64,000 bases of DNA from Apium graveolens (GCF_009905375.1 NC_133648.1:88288307-88352306), one strand, 5' to 3'. Shown: positions 46,725 to 60,200, counted from the first letter of the stretch. Translations and numbers: made by a program. Notes: generated by a model from the letters alone, not told the origin.

Positions 46725-47319
46725 TGTTAGGTCACACAACACTATAGAAGGGGGTTGAATACATTGTAGAATACAATCAAATCGATTTCGAATACAAGTA
46801 ACAGTAAATAGATATATTCGATATGATAAACTCTGTTACAATGGAACTGTTCTCTTTCAGTGATGAACAAATATCACGAGAGCTGCTAGGTTACAATGTA
46901 TGATCTTCTCGATAATGATAACACATATAGTGAAAACCTGTGTCTGTGTTTATATAATACACAATTACAAGATAACTTCTAATTGATATGGAATATAATT
47001 CTGTCTCCTAAAATATATCAATCAGATAACTTAAACAATTTTTGAAGTCCTCTAACTCTTTCCATGCATATCTTCTTTTTGTATTAGTCTCGATCTTCTT
47101 TCCTGTAAATCAGCTTCCTTCCTTAACTGTTAGTCCTCCAGTACTTAAGTTCTGATATCCATCTTCTGATATTATCTTTTGATAATCTAAGTCCTAATAT
47201 CCTTAAGTTCTGACTTCCAGTAAATACTGATTCCAGCAAGTACTGATATTTCCTGTTTGTTAAGATCTGAAAACTAAACATGAAATATATTAGACATGAC
47301 ATCTCAGATATATCTAACA
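46725..47319 (-). repeat. S1 5' LTR
   Basis: 595 bp, beginning TGTTAGATATA (47319) and ending GACCTAACA (46725) on the minus strand. It matches the S3 LTR at 56425-57030 along its length. A TATATAAA box is at 46949-46956. The tail contains 'ttcaacccccttctatag'. Confidence 0.9.
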
Positions 47320-47720
47320 ATACGAATACTCGAGTTAAGCACTTATCACTTACATTGTGATAACATATTCTGTATTTATATACTACATAACTACAATAAA
47401 TCTCTATCAATTACAAGATATGTTATAGTATAACTCTTCTACTTTTTATACATATCTAAATCAACTATGATCCAATAAATCAGCACATTCTGATTTATCT
47501 CGCAGCTCCGACTTGTCATGCAAGTCATTATCAACGGATAAGCTGATCAACGGATATATGTTATAGCTTTGACAAATATTCATATATAAGCATCAATGAA
47601 TGACTGAATAGATTGTTAATAGATGATAATGAAGCTTTCAATGAATAATCATATCTTGACAGTTGATCATATCCTGATTATTAGACAGATCTTTATTCTC
47701 GACTTAGCTAATTCCCAACA
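47320..47720 (-). repeat. S2 3' LTR, first ~400 bp, interrupted by S1
   Basis: It begins TGTTGGGAATTAGC directly after a polypurine tract and runs to 'cgagtattcgtat', where the S1 LTR starts. It contains ATATAAATACAG, a TATA-like box, about 45 bp before the break. It is a different LTR type from S1/S3 in its first part. ATACG (47320-47324) would be the S1 target duplication; the partner is outside the window. Confidence 0.75.
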
Positions 47721-47735
47721 ATCTCCCCCAATTTA
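47721..47735 (-). other. Polypurine tract of S2
   Basis: AATTGGGGGAGATTG on the minus strand, overlapping the LTR TG. A comparable tract precedes the S3 LTR. Confidence 0.8.
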
Positions 47736-47838
47736 TGTTTTGCAGAATAAGCATAAATTCTAATAGAATTGTCTAGTGCCAAAAACCAGATAGACAAAAT
47801 ATGTAGTATAAAGCATACTTTATTTTAGACTTTGATCT

Positions 47839-50800
47839 TCATTTTTCTTGATAAACTCTACAATATCTCTGAACAAAAGTTTTAACTCTATAATTAATTT
47901 TTTTCAACGGAATATCTTTTAGCTTGACCTTTAAATTCTTCTCATACTCTGTTTCATCAGATAACTGATAGATAGCAGCTCTTAGATTTCTGATTTGAAC
48001 TCTTTCTGTCATTATTTCTTCTAGTGACACAGCAAGTTCTTTTTCCATCAGGATTCATGGTTATATGTCTCTGAGTAAGAATATTTTCAATGACAACTCC
48101 TCCTTGCTTCATGTTAACTTCTTTCCCTTTGAAATTTATGTATGTATGAATATATGATTCAAAGTAATATCGACCATTATCCGGTATCCTTTTTTTGATA
48201 TTGGAAAGAATCATATTTGACCATTCCCTTAAAGTTTCATCTTCAACTCTTGGCAAATAGTGAATGTATTTCAGTTTATTTGTTGACATGATCATCAGTT
48301 CATCAAGTGAAAGAACTTGAACTTGATCATTTTGCAATAAGAGTAAGATCTTCTGTTTGGGTTCAAAACCATCATGTATGTCAAGTATAATCTTCACAGC
48401 TTTAAGTCTATCCAAGTGATCAACAGTTACTTCCTGACCAAGACTATCAGTAAGAGTAAAGTTCAACAACTTTAAATTTATAAGTTTAACTTCATGATGT
48501 TCTATTCTAGCTCTTGTGAATGGTTCAATCAACTTGAGATTCTTGGCTTTTACTAACCAAGATAGTTTATCTCCCATGGTATTAGAATCAGGTAAGCCAT
48601 CTACCCTTATACCTCCAGGAGTAAAGCTCAATTCATTATTACAAATAAGATCATCAATTTCTCTATATTTGTATTTGTTCTTGATCTTTGGAAATACTTG
48701 AGCTTTCCTCTTGGCTGTTTTATATTACATCCTCATATCTGTACTCCTCCATCTATTTCATTCAGATATTCTAAGCATATTTCTGTATGCTTGATTTGCT
48801 TTGTCAACATCATTTCTGATTTTTCCTCCCTATGCTCTTTCTTCTTTGTCAAAAACCATTTCTTCTTCCTTGAAATTTTCAGCATTAAAGGCTTCAACAT
48901 AAGCAGAAATACTCTATAAATCTAGCGGAAATATAATTTCTTCTTTTTCAATTTTAACAGAATCATGAATAACTATCACTCTGTCAGTGTCAAGAAAAAA
49001 ATCAGAACTTGTATCTTTATTGTCAGGAATTGAACTTGGAGTAACAAGAGCAATTCTAATTTAGATTCATGTGATCTACCCTTAAAGACTTGAGTTGACT
49101 GTGTAGGTTGATTTTGAATTCCAGATCCAGTTTGAACTATCACAGCATCAGAGGTCTTCTTTTCTTACTTATCACCATCATCATTAGCATTGCCATATTT
49201 CCTTAAAACTGATTCAGGTTGACATTTTTTCTTTGGTACTATCTCCCCCTTTTTGGAATCCAGACTTTTTAGAATAGAGAGAATAGCATCCAACTTAGAA
49301 TTCGTATCATTCTGACCAGCTTCCAAAGACATCAGCTTCTCAGACATCTGATCTTGCTTAGCTTCCATGCTAAAAATCCTTTTTATCAAGCCATTGTGTT
49401 TTTTTGTACCTTTAATAGTCATAGTAAGATCATCAACCTATTCTCTAAGATCAACATTATCTTGCTTGAGTGCAGAGACAGAATAATGCAATCCTTTGAC
49501 TAAAACTGTTGTGGTCTTGATAGATGCTTTCATATACGGATTAGAAACCAGATGAACAACATGATCAACTAAAGTTTGAGCAGATTCTAGAAAAATCTTC
49601 TCACTAGGTAAGCTCCAAGAATGATTTCATTCATGAGTTCGATGAACATTAAGAGTAGGAGCATGACCAGATGATGAACCAAAATTAGACAATTTACATG
49701 CTTCTATTCCAGCTTTCAGAGCAGAAGCATCATGATTATCATTATTATCAGAATCTTCAAACTCATCATCAGAATCAGAAATTGTCTTAGGATCATCAAA
49801 AATAGCATCAGGAACTTTGCCTTTGAGCTTTAAATTAGTTGTTTGTGATGAACCTGAAATAAGAGAACCAAAACCTAAATCTCTCTTTTATTTTAAAGTG
49901 ATCTCATGACTTCTCACATATTTATTACTTTCAATAGTAATATCTAGCTCACTTTTGTTACTCAAATCTACCTCTCATTTTACCAATAGGAGACTGCCTC
50001 TCATTAATTCTATTTTTTTTCTTGATCTTTTCTCACATTCTCACTAAAAGGCTCAATTCACTAGGAAAAGAAGAAATAAGAGGTGGCAAAGAGGAGTGTT
50101 CTGTAGTCATATAAATAGAGTTATCCCCATCAATAGGTCTAATTATAAACATTCCATTAGATAAAAAAGAATTGTACCTTGAGGGTTGGAGACCATTGGT
50201 ATTGCTTTGAGTGGTTGCACCAAAATGGCTTTAGTGTTATCCTTAGAACTGATCAGTACATCAGGATGTGTGGAGTCAGGAACAACTTTATTAGGAATTG
50301 TCCTTATGGCAGTGATCTGCTGCTTGTCAGGGATTGACCCCATGTCAGGATTTGATACTAAGTCTGTAACAGTACTTTGAACTATTGGTTCTTGTGGGAC
50401 TTGAGGTGTAGAATCTTCTTCAATCCTTTAAACTGAAGGTTCTTGTGTGTTTCCCTCAAAGATGGGATCATTGATGACAGCATCCAATATAGCAATGTGC
50501 TATGATGAGCTTTCCTATCTTGTACTGTCTTCTGAATATCAGCATCCATAGAAATATGACTCCCTTGAGCAATGTTAGGAATAGTCTGATGAATTTCAGT
50601 GCTTGCACCTACACTTTGAGTAGATGGTTCTTGTGTACCAGGGGCATGAACAGTTGCATCTTCATATTGAGAAAATGGTTCTTGTATACTATACCCCTTC
50701 TATGGATACTTCTGCTTGGACTGCTTTCTAACATACATTGTGTTATCCGCAACCATTTTTTGAGCTTTATCAGGATTTAACTGTGTGAGGTCATAAACTG

Positions 50801-51464
50801 ATTAAAACTTGTCATGATTTGCAGTATCCTGACAGAGAGCAATTTGAGCTAATACTTCCGATCCAGCTTGCTCTTGTTTAGCCTGATCCTTGTCAGCTGC
50901 TTTAAGTAGTCCTCTTCTCTTTTTCATATGACTAGCTGCTACAATTGTAGCTCTTGCTTCTTCTGTACTAGTACCAGTAACCTCCACTGGTCTAACCGGC
51001 AACTTAAAAACAATTGGGCCATCACTATCAATATCAGTATCTGATGACTCATCTACTAGCTTAACGCAAATTGTAGTCTTTCTTTTCTTTCTAAATACAT
51101 TATCCTCGATGCTTGTTAATGATGGAACATTTTTCTTCCTTCCTCCACCTTGTTTCTCCAATGATTTAAATGAAGGTGAACTAATCTTTGAACCTGATTG
51201 TCTGTGAGACACATCAGTCCTAGATATTGGTTTTGATTTTGCAACTGATTCCTTTTGAGAAGAACTAGAGGTGATAGAGTGTCTAGATTTGGTAGTTTTA
51301 AGAGAAACACTTGGGTCAAGAATAGGATTGTATGTGTCATGTTCCATAGTGTCAGGATTTGGAAAATTGTATTTGTGAGGCATTTTGTTAGACAAAAACA
51401 CCCACAATTTTTTATAGTAATATGAATTTAAAAATGGACCTTTCATCGAGTGTCTCTGTATCAT
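47839..51464 (-). pseudogene. Sirevirus S2 accessory ORF, decayed
   Basis: It is read in pieces on the minus strand: 51464-50802 (220 codons, Ser-rich, with RKKRKTTICVKLVDESSDTD and basic runs), 49422-49165 (coiled coil MSEKLMSLEAGQNDTNSKLD then SKKGEIVPKKK), 48631-47957 (LPRVEDETLREWSNMILSNI and YYFESYIHTYINFKGKEV) and 48048-47839 (NLRAAIYQLSDETEYEKNLK). The order and several words match the S3 ORF at 57234-60900 (KRRRIILRDESDTEEQ; SKGEKV; NDLKAAIFQTGEDTAELINA). It lies just upstream of the polypurine tract, the place of the extra 3' ORF of Sireviruses. Function unknown. Confidence 0.65.
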
Positions 51465-51766
51465 CTCTTACATCGAGTGTCACTTCATCATATGTTGCTT
51501 CTTAAAATATTTGTACCCTAACTGTTCTTCATTTGTCAAAAATAGCTCAAGTGGAAATTAGTTTTACACATGCATTATCAAGATATTCAGTATTTAAACA
51601 TGCATTGCAAAATAGAATATGAACAGTCATAAAGAATAACAACATAATTTTCATTGATAAAGATGGATCATTACGTAGGAAAAATAAGAAAGAAAAACAA
51701 CATGAAAGAACCCTAACAACTAAATACTAGAGGCTCCTTCATATCTTCTTTTTCTTGCTCTCGAGT

Positions 51767-54700
51767 CTATTCATCATTTGACGATGATAGATACTCGACA
51801 TAGAGACTGCAAGAGAAAAAAATGTTCTCTTGTAGCTCCAGGGTTAAATAACTTTTACAATATTTAAAAGAAAGTAAACTTGACCGAATCCAAGATCTTA
51901 CAGTTTAGGGTTTGGAACAGCCCAACACTACCATCTATTACAACTGATTTTTTTTATCGAGTCCTCACACAAAACTATCTCTTATTCTACCTGAGCTCGG
52001 ACATACGCATCGGCGTCACAGGTCTTACGTGCTGTCTGCTTGAATATAACCATAGCTGCTAGCTGTAATATCAGGGTAAAGCAAGGAGTGAGCCAAATGC
52101 TCAACAAGTGCTAAATAATACGGTACAAAGCATAAATCGAGATATATATAAAAGAATGACAACGCGAAGATGTAACCAATATTAACAAGAGATAAAACTT
52201 TGAGTGATGGCATCATTTGCTTGAATCAAAACATTTTCAAAATCATAACTTAAACAAAATCATTTTTTATGACGCTACGGATTACAGCCGGTGATCAGCC
52301 GCGAAGTAATCCCAAACCTCGCTGGGTTCTAAAACATTAATGGGATCCCTAGGCAACTTTTAAGCCTACAATATAAGTGTGGAAAGGACTCGCGTCTCAG
52401 TCCAGATCCACTATTCAAAGAAAACATTTATCCCCCTTTGGGACTGAAAATCAACATTTTAATTATTTCAAAAACTGATGCCGATTTATGATAAAATCTC
52501 TTAAGTAGTAAACATTTTTATCAAGGGATTATAGATCAACTTGAAACACTATAAATATGTCACCAAATCTCAGGGCCATGATCCATTGGACTTTACTATA
52601 TTAGGGTAATTGAATGGTTTCCATATACAAGAACTTTGACAAGGAAATTTAGCGGGGCTATTGGATAATATGAAAGAGTAATGCCAAACTAGGCTTAAAG
52701 CAATGGTTTTCGACAAGGTACAATTACTAGAACATCAAGATGATAAGCTTCATGAATACTAGGGGTGTTAAGGTGTGAAGAAATGATCTTTAGCTCAAGG
52801 TATATCAGGATTATCGAACTTTAGGGCAAGAAAAAGGGTTATCAATCAATTAAGAACAACTTTAAAGAATATCTGGCTTTTAGGTATCAAGGTATAGTTT
52901 CTATTGGGGTTCAAGCATCAGGGTGAGATGTCAATATTTTAGGAATCAATAGCATGTTAATCAAGAGGATCAATCAAGTATTATACTAAATCTTTATTTT
53001 ATCATGGCAATCCAATTACTTTGATATACTAGCGTGATATGACTTTTGATCTACTTGCAATACGTACTTGAGGATTCTTGGCATTCCTATATAATATAAA
53101 GATAGATTTAAGAACCGCTTGGTTCAAGTATATCAAGATAACTCAGGATAATCGCATCAATGTATATGAACTAATTATCACACATTTGCAGTGTAAATGA
53201 AAAACAGGTTGAATCAGTTGCCTTGAAAAAGGCTGGTCTGGTCTGGCTGGTAGGAGCAACTGGAAGCTTTACTCGACCTTTATGGCAAGTTTACCCTCGT
53301 CTCGAGATCCTACACAATTAATAATAACCTCATTATAATATACTCTCACCAACTCAACCTATTTACAACCCGAAATTAAACACAATGGGACTTAGGCCTA
53401 TATGCATGAAATTTATAATCACCTCATAAATACAATAGTACACATAGCCACATATACTCACATACCATATTTTAATACCAAATAATATCACACACATCAT
53501 AATGCAATACTAGGCTTGGATGATCTCGATCCCCAATTAAGTCACTTGATCGCTAAACTAGACAAAGTCTCCAAATTGGGCCTTCTAACTCGATGTGCCT
53601 TTACTTAACTATCCAAAACCTATTGACCCTCACTTGGGCCTTTAACTCTAATGGCTTTATACTATCTTGCAACCATAGTGGTCAATCCAGGTCTCACTCA
53701 TAGGTGCTCTAAAACTATGTGGTAAGTGAAAGTGCTCACTGGAGTAAATTTCAGAATGACTTCTATGGTTTCTTGAGTGCATTAGACAATCTTAAACTAC
53801 AATTTTACCTCCAAAACTTCTACACTAGACTCTTCTGACCATAAGGCATCTCCCAAACTTGATGTGGCTCAAGGGTCTAGCTTGGGCCTCCTTGGGCCTA
53901 AGCTCAAAGTCCATGGGTCCCCTGTTTTTCTGGGCAGAAAACGCCCCGACTTGAACTAACTTGTGACACATGGTTCTAACTCAAATCCTATGAACTATGG
54001 TTGGAAAAACTCTTCTGACACTCGCTATAACTAAGACCCAACAGGGCCTAATGAGGGCCTATCCATGACATGGTCAAAACTTCCTATTTTTATGTTGCAA
54101 CAAAACTGTCCCCTGCTGGACAGATTTTGTGAATCCACTCGTGCACCTAACCAAATGACTTGCAAATCTCCAAAAAACACCTAAAACCTTTTATATACTC
54201 CTAATTATAGCTTCTGGTGGCTTGGGCCCCAAAGTTCACAACAATGACATGGTCAAAACTCACTCTAAACCTCAGGGTACCAAACTGATTTTCTGTAGAA
54301 ACTAAGACTCTCCTTTCTCCAAGGTTCTCACTTAACAAACCCAACCACCAACAACCAAAATACCCAAACCATAACTTAACTATGGTGATCTACTGAACTA
54401 ACTTCCTTACACTCAAAATAGGCTTAGTGGAGATCATCCTTACCTAGGGTACAACATAGCAAAACAAAGGAAATCACATCACACAAATTACAAGTCATCA
54501 AGTTTTCAAAGACAACAACTTTAACCCTTTTGATAAGTATAAATGAGATAACATCACATATTAAGGAGAACAATTCTTAATTAATATCTTAACTTAACTA
54601 AAATTAAGGTTTACTAGCAAAATATCACTTCGAATGATCAATAACTTCCAAAATTCAAGAGAAATCTACATGCATGCATGATTTTGAGTCTTTCAAACCA

Positions 54701-56107
54701 AAACAACATGATTTCCAAATAAATTTTCATTATAAATCAACATGCAAGCTTATCATGGATTATATCTAAATGACCACCTAGCATGCAAAGGTTTTTACCA
54801 AGATTTTACTAAGATTTTCATGTTATTATCACAAAAACACACAAAATGAAACAAAGCAACCAAAGCACCATCCATTCAGCTCCTATCAAGTCATAGCCGA
54901 ATGGATTAGGGTGAAAACAACATTTGCATAAGTGCAACACACTCATGTTTAGCCATTCTCAGCCCTATAATACTATAACTCATGGTTAAAGCCTTGAATT
55001 CACAAGAATCAAGGATATTTACTTTGAGTTTAACAAAAAACATCACCATGCAAAGTCAACATATAAGTTTTCTACTCTAAATTCTTGAGATACACATGAA
55101 CAACATGTAGGGAGTAAGATTACTTGATTATAGGATGATTATTTGAGTGAAGAAATGAAGATAGAAGGGGATGGGAGCTTCGGTTTTGGAAATTGCCGAG
55201 GGGGAGGGGAGAAAGCCGAGAGGGAGGAGGAGAAGAAGAGGAGAGTGAAGTGGTGGAGTGAAAGTGGAGTGGTGATCTCTTCCTTGATTTGTTTTTATGT
55301 CTTGATTTGACTATAATGTGAGTGGGTATGGGTAATGACAAGAGTAACCTTCTAGCTAGAGTTAGGCTATCTTGCGTGCAAGGTCAAGGAGGTAATTTAG
55401 CTAATAAATCATGAGTTAGTGGGTTTAGAAATGTCTTCTTTGTCCTTGAAGAGTATAGAAAGGTGGTTTGCATGCAAGGGCTTCCTTGTAATTTGCTAAT
55501 TATTACAACTAAAATTTGTAAAGATTTATTTTTATAAAATAAAATACAAATTCAAACATTATAAAATTTATACCATAAAATAACTTGGATTTTCAGAAAT
55601 TTTATAAAATCACTTTCGAAATTTGTGAACAAAATAACTTTTAAAAGAAAATTTCTCCAAGGTTCAGAATATTCCTTATAAATCAAAAAATAAAGGAAAT
55701 AAATAAACTTTTGCTTTGAAAAATCATATGCTACATAAAGAAAATTGATAATGCAGAAATTTCTATTCACACAAACGTACAACCATTAAGTATATTTACA
55801 TTTGGCTCTAATATTATACCAAGTCCACAAATAATATTACACAAAATGCCGGTCGTAACAGTTGGTCCGCCTCTTCCTCTTTCCTTTCCTCTTCCAGTTG
55901 AGTCTCCAGTGTGAACAACTGGAGCTCAACTTGATCATCCCAAGAGAGGGCATCAAGTACTGACTCAGGTATGTTAGCAGGATGGTAAACCTGACGGTTC
56001 ACCTAAACATGAAGTCCGAGAGGGTCGAAGTAAAGACGACCCTCAGTAATATTGTGAACATGGATGAAGGCTCCATGATTACGAGTATAAAACTGATTTT
56101 TATCCAT
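51767..56107 (-). pseudogene. Small ORF upstream of the S2 accessory ORF, split by a solo LTR
   Basis: Minus strand from ATG at 56107: MDKNQFYTRNHGAFIHVHNI, then a TAG at 56003-56005, NRQVYHPANIPESVLDALSW and an acidic helical LETQLEEERKEEEADQ. Family A solo LTR interrupts it at 55860-51845. Removing that LTR gives ADQLELQENIFFSC in the same frame, then LYVEYLSSSNDE and a stop at 51767-51769. About 108 codons in all. No family recognised. A TATA-like box lies about 95 bp upstream. It may be the N-terminal part of the accessory gene or a separate gene. Confidence 0.5.
51845..55860 (-). mobile_element. Solo LTR of family A, lacking its last 28 bp
   Basis: It matches 38197-42199 almost completely. 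The right end is the intact TGTTACGACC start. The left end lacks the final 28 bp (counterpart 38169-38196, including GGGTGTGACA) and joins 'ccctggagctac'. No matching target duplication is visible, as expected if the deletion removed it. The frames at 51880-52062, 55120-55341 and 55552-55782 are LTR sequence, not genes. Confidence 0.92.
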
Positions 56108-56424
56108 GTGTTTGTTTAGCAAGAAGATTTAGGGTTGTGAAGAGAAAGTGAAAAGTTTTGTTTTGCAGAGGGTGAGTTATTTGTGAGATGTGTTGTGTGA
56201 TTATATAGAGGAGACATGATGAACTGAAGAGACTATTTTGATAATCGTGTAATAATGAGGACAACATGCATAATATTACACATATTTATGCAAGTAAAAA
56301 AGCAAAGTCTCTTTATTTTCTACTATTCCCAAGTATAAACGAATACTAATGATAAATTTATAATGATTACTCTATAGAGAATAAAACAAAATATGCATCA
56401 ATTAAAATCACGAAAGAAATAATG
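56108..56424 (-). promoter_or_regulatory. Promoter-like region of the S2 small ORF
   Basis: On the minus strand CTCTATATAATCACAC (TATATAA at about 56201-56208) is followed by about 95 bp of C/A/T-rich leader ('tctcacaaataactcaccc', 'ctttctcttcacaacccta') and ATG at 56107. This is the layout of a plant core promoter with a CT-rich 5' UTR. No LTR lies between this promoter and the ORF, so it appears internal to the element. Inferred from sequence only. Confidence 0.45.
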
Positions 56425-57030
56425 TGTTAAGTCACACATATTGTAGAAGGGGGTTGAATACAGTGTTTACTACAATCAAATCGAATTAAAGAACACAAGT
56501 AACAGAACACAGATTTTATTCAACATAATAAACTTTGTTACAATATGAAATTGTCCTCTCTCAGTAATGAACAAATTATCACGAGAGCTGCTACGGTTAC
56601 AATGAATAATAATTTCGATAATTATAACACGTATAGTGTAAACCCTATGCATATGTTTATATACTACACAGTTACAAGATAATCTTCTAATTGATATTGA
56701 ATATAATTCTGCTTCCTAAAATATATCAATCAGTTATCTTTTCTTCCAAGTATTATATTCTTCATAGAATTCCTTCTTCATGCATATTTCTTCTTGCGTT
56801 TGTCTTGATCTTCTTTCCTTTCAATCAGCCGCCTGCCTTATCTGAAAGTCTCCTTAAGTCCTAATATTATCTCCTGATAAATATCTCCTGATATCTTAAG
56901 TTCTGATATCTTAAGTCCTGACTTCAGTATAAGTACTGATTTCCAGTTAAGTACTGATTTGTCATGTTAGTTAAGATCTGAAAACTAAACACAAATCATA
57001 TTACACATGACATCACAAATATATCTAACA
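56425..57030 (-). repeat. Sirevirus S3 3' LTR
   Basis: 606 bp, beginning TGTTAGATATA (57030) and ending GTGACTTAACA (56425) on the minus strand, with TATATAAAC at 56656-56663. It matches the S1 LTR. What follows at 56424 is not a primer site, while a polypurine tract precedes it, so it is a 3' LTR. TAATG (56420-56424) would be the target duplication; the partner is beyond the window. Confidence 0.88.
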
Positions 57031-57045
57031 ATCTCCTCCAACTTG
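57031..57045 (-). other. Polypurine tract of S3
   Basis: AGTTGGAGGAGAT on the minus strand ending at the LTR. The 57046-57233 stretch between it and the accessory ORF holds no visible gene. Confidence 0.8.
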
Positions 57046-57233
57046 TAAATTAGCATAATATACAAGTTCAACAGATATTTGATGATATCAAAAACATTAA
57101 GTACAAATGCATGAGAATTTGACTAGATAACTACAACTTACAGTCCTTGTAGCTATACCATCTTAAGGTCTGATAACAGCTTCAGTCTGTATACACTTCA
57201 GAATTTAAACAGTTGTAGATCTTCGACTTGGCT

Positions 57234-60200
57234 TCAATTTCTGATCTCTTTGATATCAGGAGTTGTTCTGAGATAGTTCTTCAATAAACATCTCTCAATA
57301 TATTCAAGTTCATTGACCATCCTCCTTTTAGCATTTATCAATTCAGCTGTATCTTCACCAGTTTGAAAAATAGCTGCTTTGAGATCATTTATCTTAGCTT
57401 TTCTTATGTTCTGATCTAGTCTGATCAGATATGCCTAGTCAGACTCTAGATTGAATTCCACATCCTTATAACCCAGAAAAGTAGTTATGATCTTAGCAGT
57501 GTTAGGCTTAATTTCAACAATATCACCTTTGTGATCTCTGTACTTGGGATAATATGGGTTGTCAGACTTTACAGAGTAAAGCTTCTTCTATCTTTGAATT
57601 TGTGACTTTGAACAACCTGATGCACCATCTGTTAATCTATTTTTCACTTGAAGTAGGAATAGAACATGTTCCAGTTCTTCAAAATACTTCAATGGAATAG
57701 CATTTTGCCTGATATGGAATACCCTTCCATCTGTCATAAAATATAACAAGATATGTTCTTTCAAAACAGAATGGTAAACCATTTGTACATATTCAAGTTG
57801 ATTCAATCTTTCAGGAGTTGCTCCTACTCCTGGTTCACTTAAGGAAGTTGGATCATTGGTAGTATTGTGTATTCTCCTTTCATCAGAACTATCCAATCCA
57901 GATTTATCTCTTGCTTCCTTTCCTGTAACAACTTTTTCTTCAAAACCACTTGATGTAGTCTTCAAAGGTTGAGTCTTTTTACCTTTGGTGAATCCTGGTA
58001 GGAGTATCTTTGAAGGTTTAACATGAGCAATGTCAGAGGTTTCCTTTTCCTTAACTTCTGATATCAAGTCAACTTGAGCTATGTCAGAGGTTGCTTGCTT
58101 CACTATCATATCAGAATTTACTAAGTCTTGACTCTGAACAACATGAGCCATTTCAGAGGTTGTTTGAGAAATCTTCTTTTGCAACAGAGTAAAAATAGCA
58201 TCTTCATCATCAATTATTTCTTCATCCATGACTGGCATATAAACCTTTACAGGTTCATCAACATTTTCTTTAACCTTGGACCTTGAATCTATTTCCACTT
58301 GTGATTTTGCTTTGGTTGCCTCAGAATTTGTTCTTTCCTTTATCACAATACCCTTAGGCTTTGGAAATTTCTTTTCAACAACAGAAGCTTTAGATTTTGT
58401 CTTGACACTTTCTTCTTTGAGTCTAGCTTCTTCTTCCTTTAGACTCTCAAAGTCCATTCCTGGATTTTCTTTAAGAAATAATTCCTTTGAAATTTCTTCA
58501 TCAAGTTCCTGATGTTCACCAGAACTTATTCTTTTACCAGTATCAGAACTTATTCTTCTCCCAGTATCAGAATTTATTCCTTGACTTGAAGTTCTAGCTT
58601 TACTTGATGAAAATCCTTTTCCTTGACCTTGACCTCTACTCTTATCAGAGTTTCCCTGGTCATCATTTCCATCATCCTTTCCCTTTAGTGTCTGAATAGA
58701 TTTGCATTTAGACTTAATCACTTTTTCCCCCTTTTTAGCATCAGCAGGTAAAAGAAGAGAGACAAGAAATTCCACTGAGGATTAGATCTCATTGAGTTTA
58801 GTTTGCTGAGAAGCTTGATTCTTTAGAATTTTATCAATCTGAGTTTGTTGCTTCTCCTGAGTTTTCTCAATGTAGGCAATTATGTCAAAGGCTGGCTTGA
58901 AAAATCTGTTCTTTTCAAGTTTCACATTCATATCTTGTTGGATCAAGGTTTCTTGAATTTTGTTCACCTTGGCATGAGTTGTTGAATGTAGACCTTGAAG
59001 GTGCCTAGTACTCAATGCAGTAACTCTCAGCTGTGCCTTGAAATCATCATTGATCAGCATTTCATCAGCTTTTGCCAGATGCTCAGCAAGAATCTTTTCA
59101 GAAGGAATAAAAGTAACTGTGTTCCATTCTTTAGTCCACTCCTTTCCTCTAGGAGTTTCACTCCAAGGTACTGGTGCTTCCCCTCTAACAAACTTCTTGA
59201 CTAAATCAGCTTTATTAACTGTTTGTTGACATGCATGTCCTGATGGACCAGCTGCATCAGCATCTAAATTAGCAGCAGCTTCACCAGTAATATTCTCATT
59301 GGCAGCATTAGAACTTGTAGATCCTGCAGTATCAGCATCCTCTGATAGAATAGCAGTATGTGAGGCTATAGAGACTTCAACATCATCCTCTAAATTCTGA
59401 TCTGCAGCCAAGTTCTGATCAACATCCAAAATTGGTGTTGTTGGTGGAGTGAATTGAGTTGTTGGAGCTTCCAAGTACAGAACCTCAGGCACAATCAAGT
59501 TATGAATATCAATTTCAGCACTTGTACCTGGGTCTTCAGTATGTACTTGTTCAATTATAGGTGACACAAGAGATGTAGGCACTCTGTCTTGAGCAGTTTC
59601 TGGTTGTACAGAAGGAAGTGATTCAATAACAATTGGTTCTGTTGGGATCAGAGATTCCTGACCCCCTTCCTTAGCTGCTTCCTCTTCTTCTGAATCTGAC
59701 TCAACTGTGTCCCTGTGAGCTCTTTGCTTTTTCATTTTCTTAAGGGTGGAGATACTGTAGGAGCTTTATCATCAGGATTTAACTTTCTAAGCCTTTTGAG
59801 AGGCCTAGAACTCCCAGTTACAGTATCTTTCTGAGAAGAGATCTTCTCAGCTTCTACAATAACAGGTTTTGAAATAGAAACCTGTTCCTCAGTATCTGAC
59901 TCATCTCTCAGAATAATTCTCCTCCTCTTCTGCTGAGACTGAGGTACATTCTTTGTTCTCTTTGGTCTTGAAGATGAAGGCTTCACTGTAGGTGCTGAGG
60001 GTTGAGGTTGAGAAGTTTGAGGTGTTTGTGTAGAGGTGGTAGGTGCTGATGGTTGAGGTTCTGATGGTTGGACATCAGGATAAAGTTCACTGTATTTAAC
60101 TGGATGATAGGTTATTAAGGCTTGTTTGACAGATAAAGGAACTTGGAGGGGTTTTAACACAGCCTTCTTATTATCAGTAGATAATAAGTCATTAAAAGCT

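Larger units (their letters stand above)
42200..47319 (-). mobile_element. Ty1/copia Sirevirus S1, 5' LTR to RT, cut by element A
   Basis: On the minus strand: 5' LTR (47319-46725), primer site, gag with two zinc knuckles, protease, integrase, and the start of RT, then element A at 42199. The copia order (integrase before RT) and a long gag with a second zinc knuckle fit the Sirevirus lineage. The rest of S1 must lie beyond the left end of element A, outside the window. Confidence 0.9.

Noticed and set aside
46725..47720. A single 996-bp Sirevirus LTR
   Set aside because: The S3 copy shows that the LTR starts at TGTTAGATATA right after its polypurine tract; 47320-47720 is the start of a different LTR.
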